64,000 nucleotides of DNA from Oegoconia quadripuncta (taxonomy: Eukaryota > Arthropoda > Insecta > Lepidoptera > Autostichidae). Each line of letters opens with the position of its first letter. Position 1 is the first letter of the stretch. The notes below the pieces were generated by a model, which ran no database searches, had not been told where the DNA came from, and saw only the letters and a program-made list of their open reading frames with translations. Positions 54,425 through 64,000 of this stretch are shown here, in pieces. A program made the position numbers and the translations under genes. The stretch spans positions 19,863,151 through 19,927,150 of the forward strand of contig OX438755.1 in NCBI GenBank assembly GCA_949316235.1, given 5' to 3'.

Positions 54425-54687
54425 CATCCACATCACCTGGATGAGTGGAAGTCTACCACTGTACGTTTCTCAAGAAATTTCTTGCCACGTACGACCACCC
54501 TGTGGAACGGACTTCCGGCAGCGGTATTCCCGAACGAGTACGACATTGGAACCTTCAAGAAGCGAGCCTACACCTTCCTCAAAGGCCGGCAACGCATCTG
54601 TGACCCTTTTGGTGTTGCGGGTGTCCATGGGCGGCGGTGATTACTTTCCATCAGGTGACCCGCATGCTCGTTTGCCGCTCTCTCATA

Positions 54688-54718
<31 letters not shown>
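54425..54718 (+). repeat. 3' end of non-LTR retrotransposon E, most complete copy
   Basis: The frame reads [39 protein letters not shown], then stop, then CCATCAGGTGACCCGCATGC and a 30 bp A-run. A recent-looking copy. Confidence 0.88.
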
Positions 54719-54830
54719 GATAGGGTATAACGGCAAGTGACTAAAGTGGAATGACTTCTAAAAATTCTAGATTGTTTTCGCCTGCCTTCTAATGAATGAC
54801 CGTCACTAATTGTCCTTTATTTTGATCTAA

Positions 54831-55171
54831 GCCCGCTATTAATAAACCAATCTCAATACAAGTCTTGAGGCTGTATCACCCGAGATGCGTCTTAAGAAGT
54901 TGACGCTATATCAAGCTCCGTGCTAATTTATAAACCAATCTTGAGGTCTACTCAGCTGAGATCACTTCTCAAGGATTCGCCTCAGCGGCGAATTAGTGAT
55001 AGTCTCGAGTTTCGTTTATTAATACGTGAAACTCGGCGCACATCTCAAGTGAGTACTGCTTGAGTTAGCACGTGCGTTTCAGGTCTCAAGTTAGGTTTAT
55101 TAATCAACACTTTTACTTGAGGCCGGTCACAAAATTATTCTCAATCTTGAAAACGGTTTATTAATACGAGC
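54831..55171. repeat. MITE-like element with TTAATAAACC ends
   Basis: CCCGCTATTAATAAACC and the inverse GGTTTATTAATACGAGC bracket 340 bp with repeated TCTCAAG(T/A) motifs, in both directions. Confidence 0.6.
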
Positions 55172-55339
55172 TTAAGACTCCACAACGTAAAACAGTGACC
55201 ATCAGGATGTTTGGACCACACGATATATGTTAGAGATATCATCATCTCAGCCCGTTAACATCCCACTGCAGGAATATAGACCTTCCCTCGTATAATGAGA
55301 GCAGAGATAAAAGATATATTGATACCCTATTTGATACAA

Positions 55340-55480
55340 TTTTTAACCCCCGACGGAAAACAACTGGTGTTATGTATTTGGGGCCGTTGTGTGTGTTCGG
55401 GTGTCTTTGTTCGGGTGTATTGAAATATACTGCGTAGTCCGATTTAAGTCCGATTAAAGACTATACAGGTTATTAGCAAT
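55340..55480 (+). repeat. Common lepidopteran repeat fragment
   Basis: TTTTTAACCCCCGACGGAAA, GGGGCCGTTGTGTGTGTTC; the same class as AACCGACTTCAAAAAAGGAG near 60778 as I recall. Confidence 0.45.
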
Positions 55481-55794
55481 GTTTGAAAGAGTTTATAAAG
55501 TAATTGACATAGAGTCCGTGTCATGACGATCCAGCACAACTCTATATTTAATGGTATCATAGAAAAACGATAGTGAATTAAAAACTATTATCGGTGGTCC
55601 AATAAGCAAATGGGTCTACGGTTAAATTATTTTTTCCATCGTCCCGTCAATGGGACATCCAATTGAACTACGGAAGACGAGGGGAAATATTTTATTCTAT
55701 CAATGACATGTTATTCTATCCATGTGCAAAAAATTAGGAACTTTAAGATTGTAGGAAGTTAAAAGTGTATCCTTACTGGACTAGTCACAATTAT

Positions 55795-56035
55795 AATAAT
55801 AATAATAAATAAATATAAATAAATATTTCGGACACTTACACCAATCATCTAGTCTCAAACTAAGCAAAGCTTGTGCTATGGATACTAGATAACATAAATA
55901 TTTATATAAACATCCATGACTCGGGAATAAATGTTCGTATTCATCACACAAACATTTACCCCTCGCGGGATTCGAACCCGCAACTGTTGGTTTCGCTGAC
56001 AGGGTCACTATCCACTACACCAATCGGTCGTCATT
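55795..56035 (-). repeat. SINE-C, near full length
   Basis: TTCGGACACTTACACCAATC, GCGGGATTCGAACCCGCAAC, CACTATCCACTACACCAATC. Confidence 0.88.
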
Positions 56036-56204
56036 TATGTATTCAATTAATCTTATAACATGTATAGCAGTTTGCGTTCTTTTAAATAAATTGAAAATTA
56101 TTTCTGTCAATGATTAATTATGAACTAAGAATATAGGGAAACCTATAATTGGCTGATTCTCAGACTTGTCTATCTTTGTTCTTAATGGTTTGTAGAAAAG
56201 CTGT

Positions 56205-56340
56205 TTTTTTTTATGCACAACGGGTTGGTACTTGACCTCAATCACACCTGATGTTAAGTGAAGATGAGGTCGAAGGTGGAAGCGTACTGACCCGGAAACC
56301 CCAACACATTTGGGGGACTGGCTATCTTATCTCTGACAAC
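56205..56340 (-). repeat. SINE-A 3' part
   Basis: T-run, ATGCACAACGGGTTGGTACT, CTCAATCACACCTGATG to TATCTCTGACAAC, then truncated. Confidence 0.85.
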
Positions 56341-56344
56341 AACA

Positions 56345-57140
56345 ACCGCTGTTGTTTCAAATAAAACAAAATATAAATATAAAATAAATATCTTCACTGG
56401 ACAGATTTAGGTGGCTAGTTTCGCACACACTTGCTTTTGAAAAAAGAAACCGTTCTCAAATTGGTTCTACCGTTTTAGCGTTACGATGCATGACCTAGGC
56501 TTCACTTATATGCACTACTTTATAATTATTATTTTTTAATTAAATAAATTTTATATATAATAAAAGAGTGGACGGATTTGGATGAAATTTGGTTTGGATT
56601 AAAGCCTGGATTAACATATAGGCACATTTTTGGCTGAACCGATTTTTATAAAATGTTCAACAAGAACAAAGTCGCGGGCAGATTTTAAGTAATTTAAATG
56701 TTATACGGAGTAGAGGATTTCAGACGTTTTTAATTAGTTTTTGGCGCTACAATATATCCTTCCAGCTTAAGCTTCCAATATCACAGGAGTGTTATTTGCG
56801 TTGGGGGTCAAAAAATCTAATAAAGACGGTAACGACTCAGAAATGTTTTTATACGAGATCTCTATTATATCCCTATGTTTTCTCTTTCTATCGACTACTC
56901 GTGTGATAAAAAATATTAATAATTATTTAGAGCAGATCATAAAAATGCATATTGTATAAATTCAATTCGCTTTTCAGACTTTTTAACCGACTTAATAAAT
57001 CTCCAGTGACCGAATAGCATCATCCTAAATGGATAAATATATTCCATGACTTTAAAACAGTAATAAAGAGATTATACGAATACACGACAATGAATTAACG
57101 GCAGACATGCTTTGTATGTAATAATTTGCGTTCTCTCCCC
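56345..57140. other. AT-rich intergenic sequence
   Basis: Contains a repeat-G-like GAGTGGACGGATTTGGATGA near 56566 and TTTTTAACCGACTTAAT near 56978. No exon seen. Confidence 0.4.
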
Positions 57141-57143
57141 TCT

Positions 57144-57824
57144 CGCCGAAAATTGTTTGCCAGATTTCCACTTGCCAACGTTTCGCAGAATTTTATTTCG
57201 CCGAATAATCATTTGCCAACTTAGCATATAATTTTATTTTATTTCCCAACCTCACAGTTACCAACTGTACGTTTGGTCTGCTTTTCATAATGACACATTT
57301 TAAAATGCCAACTTTCAAGTAGCATGATGTTTTAGTTTGCGTAACATTCCTTTAGTTGTTTATTGTATACCAAATGTTGAATTAAATAGGGTTTCATTTC
57401 TCTATGTATATATGTCAATCTAACAGAAGGGCATGGCGGGCGAACTAACCAACAGATGTCGGGGTGCCCCGAACTCCCGTGCTCGCTACGCTCGCACCCG
57501 TCCTATAAACATTTTGTATAGTACTTACCTACATTCATCTAAATTATTGTTATTCCTTTTTAGGAGACAGTTTAGATAATTCAGTATGAAAAGGGAACTG
57601 TTACACTGACAAAACGTCATTCGTCTAATAGTGGTGTGGCCTAGTGAAATGTTTGACAAATGATAAATGTCCCAAACGTTTTGTGTCATTATCATAATCA
57701 GCTTAACAATAATTCTACCAAATGAAACGTTGTCATACAAAAATTTGCTAATCGTTAGTTGTCAAAGTGAAACATCGGCGAAACGTTGGTTGGCAAGTGA
57801 TAATCTGCCAAACAATTTTCGGCG
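57144..57824. mobile_element. DNA-transposon-like element with GCCGAAAATTGTTTG ends
   Basis: CGCCGAAAATTGTTTGCCAG (57144) and CAAACAATTTTCGGCG (57809-57824) plus inner AACGTTTCGC / GCGAAACGTT form about 50 bp inverted ends with gaps. The interior carries a GC-rich patch at 57430-57510. Confidence 0.7.
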
Positions 57825-58299
57825 AAAAGGCAGGATACCAATAATTTGGCCAACACTCAATAATCAAAACTCCCAAGTCATAAACTCTTTGACTACCCCA
57901 AACAAAAAAAGAAAAAAACTTAAAAACCAACATTTATTTCCACAACATCGTACTAACCAGGTAGTACTAACCAATGTCTAACCGACCCCCTGCGCGTGCG
58001 CCGGCCAACTGTGTGGAACAAAAACAACCAATCAGACACAATTTATTTCGTCAACATAATGTACAATGTTTATCTTGTGGTTTTGTAAACATTTATAGAA
58101 ATACAGGGCGTAGGTATATCAAAGAAATATTTCTTAAAAAAGAAAATAAAAAATAATTGGAAGCCCTTTAGCGTGGATTGTGTGAACTTATGCGTAATAT
58201 AAAATACAGAGACTTCGTCAGTTCGAATCCCAGCGACACACACATAACAGAACTCATAAACGTTGGTGATGATGAGGCATTCTGAAATGTCGACCTGAC

Positions 58300-58660
58300 T
58301 CCTGATTCACTCAAGATCACTTACCCAAAAGTGTGAATTTGACAGACATACTAATATCTGTCAGCATTAAAATCTCGACCGCGTGAGAATCACACCACTA
58401 ACCACCATCTTATCTGCTACCGTATCACGTAAAATTTTTTGCGTTCGATCGCTAACTTCATACTACAAGCAAGTAAGACACATGATATCATTAGTTAAAT
58501 GTGAATTTAAATCTACTGGAAATAATAAAAGGGCGTATTGTCTTCATCTGTCAGTCAGTAGGTCCAAGCTAGAGAAATCATCTGTAGCATCAGCTAAAAA
58601 TTTACCATTTACCTCGTTTGTCTTCGATCGCGATCGCTAAATTTGATAACAGGAGCGTCC
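58300..58660 (+). repeat. Repeat related to 11650-11865, opposite orientation
   Basis: CATGATATCATTAGTTAAAT, GTGAATTTAAATCTACTGGA and CATCTGTCAGTCAGTAGGTC match the reverse of the 11.7 kb repeat. Confidence 0.5.
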
Positions 58661-58794
58661 TAGCAGTAAATTAAGGTAAGTTAATAAACGTCTATGCATT
58701 AATGTAGCGACACAGCTGCGGATAAGTCTTTTTAAGTTACCTATGATACATCAGCCGAAAATACGTGGCGTTCAGCGTAGTCCTGAACCTTTAC

Positions 58795-59060
58795 TCTAAA
58801 AACGCTTTCAAAGTATTTTGCATAGCAAGGACACATCACGCGACGCGTTAAGCGACCGAATGTTCGAATTGAACGTTCAGCGCGCGTTTTCAAAGCGAAG
58901 AGCCGCAACGTCGCGTTCCTATTCAGCAATGACTAACTTCTCTCTTTCAGTACAAGTGTCCTTCGTCTCTTTAGTACCCATACCGACACAGAAGACGCCG
59001 ACGCCACGTATGTTCCGTCGCGTAACGCGCTGAACTAGACGCCGCTAATTGCGCGTTCGG
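58795..59060. other. CpG-rich segment, unexplained
   Basis: Dense CG dinucleotides (ACGCGACGCGTTAAGCGACC; CGTTCAGCGCGCG; CGTAACGCGCTGAAC) in an otherwise AT-rich area. No coherent exon in any frame and no repeat match elsewhere in the window. Confidence 0.4.
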
Positions 59061-59131
59061 TGCGTTTGGTGTGTCATGCCAACCAAATACTACTACCGAT
59101 AATTCAGTCGCCGAAGTATCGGCGGCAACCT

Positions 59132-59402
59132 TTTTTTTATGCAGAAAGGGTTGGTATTTGACCTCAATCACACCTAATGTAAAGTGAAGATGAGGTCGAC
59201 CCGCAAACCCCAATACATGCTATTAACATTGCTGCTTGGCGGTAGATTTAGATAAGATGGTGGTAACTATCCAGGCGGACATTTAAAATGCCCTACCACC
59301 AACCAAACCGAGTACTTAAAGATGTACCCCGCTGGGGATCGAACCCGCGATCTCCGAATCGTAAACCCAATGTTGTTTACATTGAGCCACGGAGGCGGTT
59401 AA
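59132..59402 (-). repeat. SINE-A, internally deleted
   Basis: T-run, GACCTCAATCACACCTAATG, a deletion of part of the body, GCTGGGGATCGAACCCGCG, GAGCCACGGAGGCGGTT. Confidence 0.88.
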
Positions 59403-59564
59403 AATCTTCCGCAGTTGTGTCAATACACAGCCTTACTTCTAGCGCGCTTACGTGATACCTCAGCTAAATGATAAATTATTGGCAATCCAACGCAAAAACT
59501 TTTAATTGGTACGATGGCTAAGCCTGATGCTAAACGATTGAAAGCCAACCCATTTCTTTTTTAT

Positions 59565-59705
59565 AAACAAGGGGTCGGTGCTTGGCTACAATGATATCTA
59601 ATCTTATGTGACGAGGCTGAAGGTGGAAGCCTGGTCACCCAGAACCCTCAACTTATTTCAGAGATTGACTACATCTCAAACAACCGGCACAGAACATTGC
59701 TGCTT
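59565..59705 (-). repeat. SINE-A, degenerate
   Basis: GGGGTCGGTGCTTGG, GAGGCTGAAGGTGGAAGC, CTCAACTTATTTCAG and CAACCGGCACAGAACATTG keep the SINE-A order with many substitutions. Confidence 0.55.
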
Positions 59706-59714
59706 CATGATATG

Positions 59715-59800
59715 ATAAACTAGCAAGTCACATAAGTCGCCTCGGCAAAGTCAGTAAATCATTCAAAGGATTATGTCAATAAAACTCCAGGATATATGAA
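59715..59800 (+). repeat. Element F fragment
   Basis: CAAGTCACATAAGTCGCCTC, AAAGTCAGTAAATCATTC, AAAGGATTATG. Confidence 0.65.
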
Positions 59801-59873
59801 ATTCAATTACATACCATATTATTTGAATTTCGAACTTGTGTCTGTGACTAACTGTGTGCTTTTTGACAGGATC

Positions 59874-60222
59874 TCGGCGAGTGAAGTTGCAATTTTATTC
59901 TTATAATTTGTGCATTCTGACTTTTGAAGCTTAATAATGGCAGAATATTGTGCAGCAAAAGTTAGTGATGGTGTACAAGTGAAGGGAAGTGTAAATTAAA
60001 GTGCGTAACGAAGCTTTCGGTTTCACACAAGAAGCCGACAAAATCTTTTGTAAAGCATTCTGCCACTTTACTGAAGAATGACTTGACCGTGACTAGACTC
60101 TGTATACGCCAAGTATACGACGAATTACTTGTTTTGACTGAGACTGATTTATAAACTGAAGAAATAAGAGGAATAAGACATGGCTGTATGGGCTTAGATC
60201 CCTTTGCCTTGTGACTAACTAC
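59874..60222 (-). repeat. Dispersed repeat H, inverted copy
   Basis: Reverse complement of 7316-7670, for example AATAATGGCAGAATATTGTG and TCTGTATACGCCAAGTATAC. Confidence 0.8.
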
Positions 60223-60769
60223 TAAAAAGAACTAAAAAAGAAATGTGACTAACTGTGACAGTGAGAATTTTTAATTGATTAAAAAGATGAGAACTTTGAG
60301 GTTGAATGTGAATTTAAATAAGTAAATGCGGTAGAAACAGCGGGAGTTTTGCATTTGTTTTATTTTTGAGAAAAGCACTATGCTCGCCTTCACTGGGTCA
60401 GGATAGCTCATTAATCCCTATGGTTAATGTACTATTCCTTCACGATTTCAGAGTTATTCACCTGAAAATTATTATTTGAAAGCGTACACATTGTCTTTGA
60501 AGGATTTACTAACTTTATAAAGTCGGCTAACATAAACGGATAACTGTTCTTGCTTCTTGAATTAACACTTTGCCTAATACTAGTCAAATTGTTCTTGCCA
60601 TATAATATATTCTCGTAATCGAGTTGACATTAAAAAATATTAATCTCCTTAAACTTATCTCTGATAACCAAAGATCGGAGTAGGTAGAGAGATGTTCGTT
60701 ACAACCTAAATTCAACCGTATTGCTTGTACATAGAAATCAGAGTTATACAAAATATTTATGCGACTTAC

Positions 60770-60850
60770 GTTCTTTTTAACCGACTTCAAAAAAGGAGGA
60801 GGTTCTGTATTCGGGGCGTATTTTTTTTTTAATGTATGTACACCGATATC
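60770..60850 (+). repeat. Lepidopteran AACCGACTTCAAAAAAGGAG repeat
   Basis: TTTTTAACCGACTTCAAAAA, AGGAGGAGGTTCTGTATTCG and TGTATGTACACCGATATCTC. A shorter copy is at 44752. Confidence 0.7.
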
Positions 60851-61251
60851 TCCGAGATTTGACGGTTCATTCACATGGTTCTTTTTGTAAATGAAAGGGG
60901 ATACCGTCGAGTTGGTCCCACTGTAATTTTTAAATTGGGTAGTCAACAAAAGCAGATTTATAACTTTGTTTCCTCAGTTTCAAAAGGATCTAAGTCGCAT
61001 AAAAATTTAGAAAAAACTTTAATAGTTGTCATACGAGAAATACGGTTGAATTTCGGTTGTACTTGTACAATAATGTTCTGAATTAACCACTTCGTAAAGG
61101 TAATGCCCCCCCCCTACGATCCACACAACCCATGCACATTTCTAACAACGAATACATCACATGTGAAATAGAAAAACATCAACGTATATAAAGACAGCAT
61201 GTTGTTCGTTTGTTTGTATAAAATGTTTCTCTCGACGATACTAACAGGGTG

Positions 61252-61314
61252 CTAAGTGTCTGGTGCCTTGTGGCTCTTCAGGTCGAAGGTGCGGAGTGGG
61301 TCGTTCTGCCGGGC
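61252..61314 (-). CDS. DDX56-type helicase, last exon
   Basis: Minus-strand acceptor GTTTCCCAG, phase 0, 20 codons and TAG. It reads ARQNDPLRTFDLKSHKAPDT, matching the NPLRSF-type ending of DDX56. Found by phase and motif. Confidence 0.8.
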   Translation of the reverse strand, partial: ARQNDPLRTFDLKSHKAPDT

Positions 61315-63583
61315 CTGGGAAACGAAACAACACGTTATCACTATATTAAAATCGAATATTATGCAGAACTTTGGATGTTTTTTGTCTGTCGCTCAATCAC
61401 GGCGTTGAACGGATTTGGATGAAATTTGGTATATAGGCAGAACATACCCTGGATTAGATCCCTATAAAGTGAGTAATTTTTATCCCTATAAATTGAGTAG
61501 TTCCCGCGGGATAAACAAATTTCCGCGATAAACTTGTTACACGCCGGCGAAAGGCGAAATAAAGAGATCCACTCATGAGGAGACGATTCTGGCTGCAGCA
61601 GCACTTGCATGTTTATCATAGAAATGTGGGGTCAACTGAACTGAACGAGTACGCAACATTTCAGCTCGTTAGGTACAGACGAATCTCCCTAAAAGTATTA
61701 TATGGACCGTATGGACCGAAGCACTCTAGCACCATACATTAGAAAGTATTCATACAATATATCACAGTAAGAAAATTTCGTCAGCTCTGCTAATTGATAT
61801 CGTGGTCTAGTGGCAAGCGACACGAGTGCTTAGGTAACGTCTTTCGAAAAGACACGGTTTTCGAATCCGGCTAAGACAATTTTTATTCGATTTTTTTTTT
61901 ATTTGGATTTTTTTTTCTTTTTATAAAGGAAAATAAAACGTAAACACTTCATTAAAATAATAAAAAGGTAAGGAAAATAAGAAAAGTATAAATTTTTGGA
62001 GGTAACACTTTTAGCCAATGTGATACTTTTAGGATGATTGGTTTGTACATAGGAAATGGTTCCATTTCGACTATTTTCGACTTGCGAATTTTGAATGGAC
62101 TTATATAAGAAGTAACGGCCTCCGTGGCTCAATGTAAACAACATTCGGGGTACATGTTTAGTACTCGGTTTGGTTGGTGGTAGGGCATTTAAAATGTCCG
62201 CCTGGCTAGCTACCACCATGTTATCTAAATCTGCCGCCAAGCAGCAATGTTAACAGCATTGTTGTGTTCCGATTGTCAGTCCAAACGTGTTGGGGTTTTC
62301 GGGTCAGTACGCTTCCACCTTCGACCTCATCGTCACTTAACATCAGGTGTGATTGAGGTCAAGTAAAAACCCTTACAGGATAGTATTAGTTTCACTACTT
62401 CAATAGTGCGTACTCTGACCACATTATGCGGAGTCGGAGCCCATGCTGTGGACGGTACATCTCATCGCTAAGGCAGTCTTGCTTGGTGTACTACTAGCAA
62501 ATTACTGTTATTATTTATGATGTGTGTTACTACTAATAAGTCTTTCATTAAGGGCCCCCCTTAATGAGAGACTAGGTTTTTTTTTTATCCACAACGGGTT
62601 AGCACTTGACCTAAATCACATCTGATGTTAAGTGAAGATGAGGCCGAAGGTGGTAGCGTACTGACCCGAAAACCCCATCTTATTAGGGGGACTGTCCATC
62701 TTATTAGGGGGACTGTCTATCTTATCTCCCGCGACCTCCGAAACGTAAACCCAATGTTGTTTACATTGAGCCACGGAGGCGGTTAAACCAACACCGTTCC
62801 AAACAAATGCACCATTTAATACAATACAATACAATACAATACAATACAATACAATACAATACAATACAAATACACTTTATTGCACAACAGAAAAGAAAAT
62901 ACAGTTTCAGAAAAGTGGTAAGAATAGAATGTACAATTTGGCGACCTTATCACTAAAAGCGATCTCTTCCAGCAACCTTTGGGTATAAGGACAGTACATT
63001 TGAAATAGGTAGGTTGTGCGGTATTAAATAGGGATGCAGATACAAACTACGTGAATAAATTTCATATATTTACATACACATACATACATAGATCAATAGA
63101 CAAATATACCTACTTAAACATAACATCTATAAAATAGCAACAAAATACAAACGTAAATATATATATAGGTGTACTAAATAAATATTTATTGATATATAAA
63201 ATAATAATAATAAGCGACAACAGGATTGTGCTAAGGTATAGAGAGAAGCTATGAAGAGAACACAGATTAAAGCACCAGGAAATGCTCCTTGACGGCGACT
63301 TTGAAAGCATTCAAAGTTTGAGCTCGTCTGATGGACTCGGGTAAGGTAGGTATTTAATGTTTTATCTTACCTGATACTTATGCCTCTTCGCACTGCCATA
63401 GTGACTCTTCTTCTTTTTCGGCGCAGGTGCATCCTGCTCCGCTTCCACCGACTCTTCGCTCCTCAGGGCAGCCGGCAAGAGATACTCGGGAACGTGAGCC
63501 AAATGTGCTTGGAGCTTCACCGTGTGTAACGCCTTATCCCGTCTCAACGCTGCCAAATCTGTGGGATTCTCTTCGAAGTAACC
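61252..63583 (-). CDS. DDX56-type DEAD-box RNA helicase, last two exons
   Basis: Two exons encode about 91 C-terminal residues of a DDX56/Dbp9-type RNA helicase, a nucleolar protein of the family linked to 60S ribosome assembly. The match rests on YFEENPTDLAALRRD, LQAHLAHVPEYLLPAALR and the ending RQNDPLRTFDLKSHK. These correspond to the region after the helicase core in DDX56 as I recall it (YFE.NPRDL, HLGHVPDYLVPPALR, NPLRSFKHK). The DEAD, SAT and HRIGR motifs lie upstream, beyond 64000. The stop is TAG, the complement of 61252-61254. The gene converges on the unknown + strand gene. Its last intron (about 2 kb) holds SINEs and a retroelement fragment. Confidence 0.85.
61358..61555 (-). repeat. 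Repeat G inside the helicase intron
   Basis: CTCAATCACGGCGTTGAACG, TGGATGAAATTTGGTATATA, TAGTTCCCGCGGGATAAACA. Confidence 0.75.
61793..61875 (+). other. tRNA-like sequence, probably a SINE head or pseudogene
   Basis: A-box-like TGGTCTAGTGGCAAG and B-box-like CGGTTTTCGAATCCG, followed by T-runs. The ends do not pair as an acceptor stem and the B box has an extra T. Confidence 0.35.
62114..62368 (+). repeat. SINE-A, head deleted at the B box
   Basis: GGCCTCCGTGGCTCAATG, then a jump to GGGGTACATGTTTAG, body to GATTGAGGTCAAG. Lies in the last helicase intron. Confidence 0.88.
62575..62787 (-). repeat. SINE-A with internal deletion and a 24 bp duplication
   Basis: T-run, body, then CATCTTATTAGGGGGACTGT occurs twice in a row, then the head end ATTGAGCCACGGAGGCGG. 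Confidence 0.87.
62816..62868. repeat. (ACAAT)n microsatellite
   Basis: About ten ACAAT units, leading into CACTTTATTGCACAACAG, the reverse of a retroelement 3' tail that continues to about 63000 (AAAAGCGATCTCTTCCAGCA). Confidence 0.92.
63371..63583 (-). CDS. DDX56-type helicase, penultimate exon
   Basis: On the minus strand the acceptor is TTTTCCAG and the donor CAG/GTAAGA, exactly 71 codons in phase 0. It starts GYFEENPTDLAALRRD and ends with a basic, likely nucleolar-targeting run PAPKKKKSHYGSAKRHKYQ. Confidence 0.87.
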
Positions 63584-63970
63584 CTGGAAAATAGGGGGGC
63601 GTTAGCAGCGAAATGGAAGGACACGTAGAGGGGATTGTGGGGCGTGATTCAGAGAGAAGATTAGGCAGTCATCATCAGTCACAGTCGTGTGATATGTGAA
63701 GCTTTTCATTGTCATCATGTGAAGTGGGAACACTGTTTTTAAACACGTTTTTTTCGTTGCTAGCATATACGTCAAAGAAAACTCGACTGTGGAGCGCCAT
63801 TACAAAACATGCTTACCCACAAGCATTGAAAAGCGGTAGAGATATATTTTTAATTAGATTTTCTTCTATTTTGTAGCTGGATACCATATGTCCCCTGACT
63901 CAAACGCTGGACGCACACTTAATTTCGACAGAAGGGTCATAAAACTCGCGTGAACTAAATTATTAATATT
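63584..63970. other. Helicase intron, nothing recognised
   Basis: Upstream (on the minus strand) of the penultimate exon; the next exon must lie beyond 64000. Confidence 0.5.
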
Positions 63971-64000
63971 AGGTCATTACCTATGAAATTGGCGTTTTGT
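63971..64000. mobile_element. MITE L, copy 3 cut by the window end
   Basis: TAGGTCATTACCTATGAAAT then TGGCGTTTTG matches the inverse of the right end at 42964. Confidence 0.75.

Noticed and set aside
61793..61875. Isolated tRNA-like sequence
   Set aside because: The ends do not pair and the B box has an extra base, so not called as tRNA.
1..64000. CRISPR array or bacterial operon
   Set aside because: Tandem repeats here lack regular unique spacers, and the genes have introns.

Overview
This is a eukaryotic nuclear window, AT-rich and crowded with transposable elements. Genes are split into short exons by long introns. I infer an insect, most likely a butterfly or moth. The serotonin transporter exons look like insect SERT. 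Several dispersed repeats match ones I know to be common in Lepidoptera, for example the AACCGACTTCAAAAAAGGAG motif near 60780 and a repeat carrying CCCGCGGGAACT. No bacterial-style operons, CRISPR arrays or rRNA genes are visible.

Three genes can be supported. (1) The 3' part of a serotonin transporter (SerT, SLC6A4 family) lies on the + strand in nine exons, 9566-27324. It runs from transmembrane segment 3 to the stop codon, and all exon phases join. The earlier exons must lie before position 1. (2) A + strand gene I do not recognise lies at about 32966-50585. Its exons fall into two related blocks (32966-37350 and 47327-49782) with matching exon lengths and phases, so the product looks like an internally duplicated multi-pass membrane protein with a basic C-terminal tail. 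In both blocks the 3' end of the first exon, with its splice donor, has been tandemly copied into the following intron. (3) The last two coding exons of a DDX56-type DEAD-box RNA helicase lie on the - strand (63371-63583 and 61252-61314). This gene converges on gene 2, and the rest of it lies beyond 64000.

The rest is mostly repeats. Three tRNA-derived SINE families (called SINE-A, B and C here) and a fourth tRNA-headed element (K) occur in both orientations, some nested. There are 3' ends of several non-LTR retrotransposons (D, E, F and others). DNA-transposon remnants include a mariner-like element with about 280 bp inverted repeats, two hAT-like elements with near-perfect 8 bp target duplications, a Harbinger-like MITE and several foldback elements. 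Tandem arrays have 5, 16, 42, 64, 84 and 105 bp units. A fragment with an OTU-protease motif sits beside one foldback element.

Layout: 1-9.5 kb is repeats (SerT intron). 9.5-27.3 kb is SerT. 27.3-32.9 kb is an AT-rich intergenic stretch with an 84 bp minisatellite and a few SINEs. 32.9-50.6 kb is the unknown gene, its introns full of foldback elements, minisatellites and SINEs. 50.6-61.2 kb is intergenic with many MITEs. 61.2-64 kb is the helicase 3' end. The three genes show no sign of a shared pathway; they are simply neighbours. Every gene call rests on reading exon sequence and splice signals by eye, with no database search.
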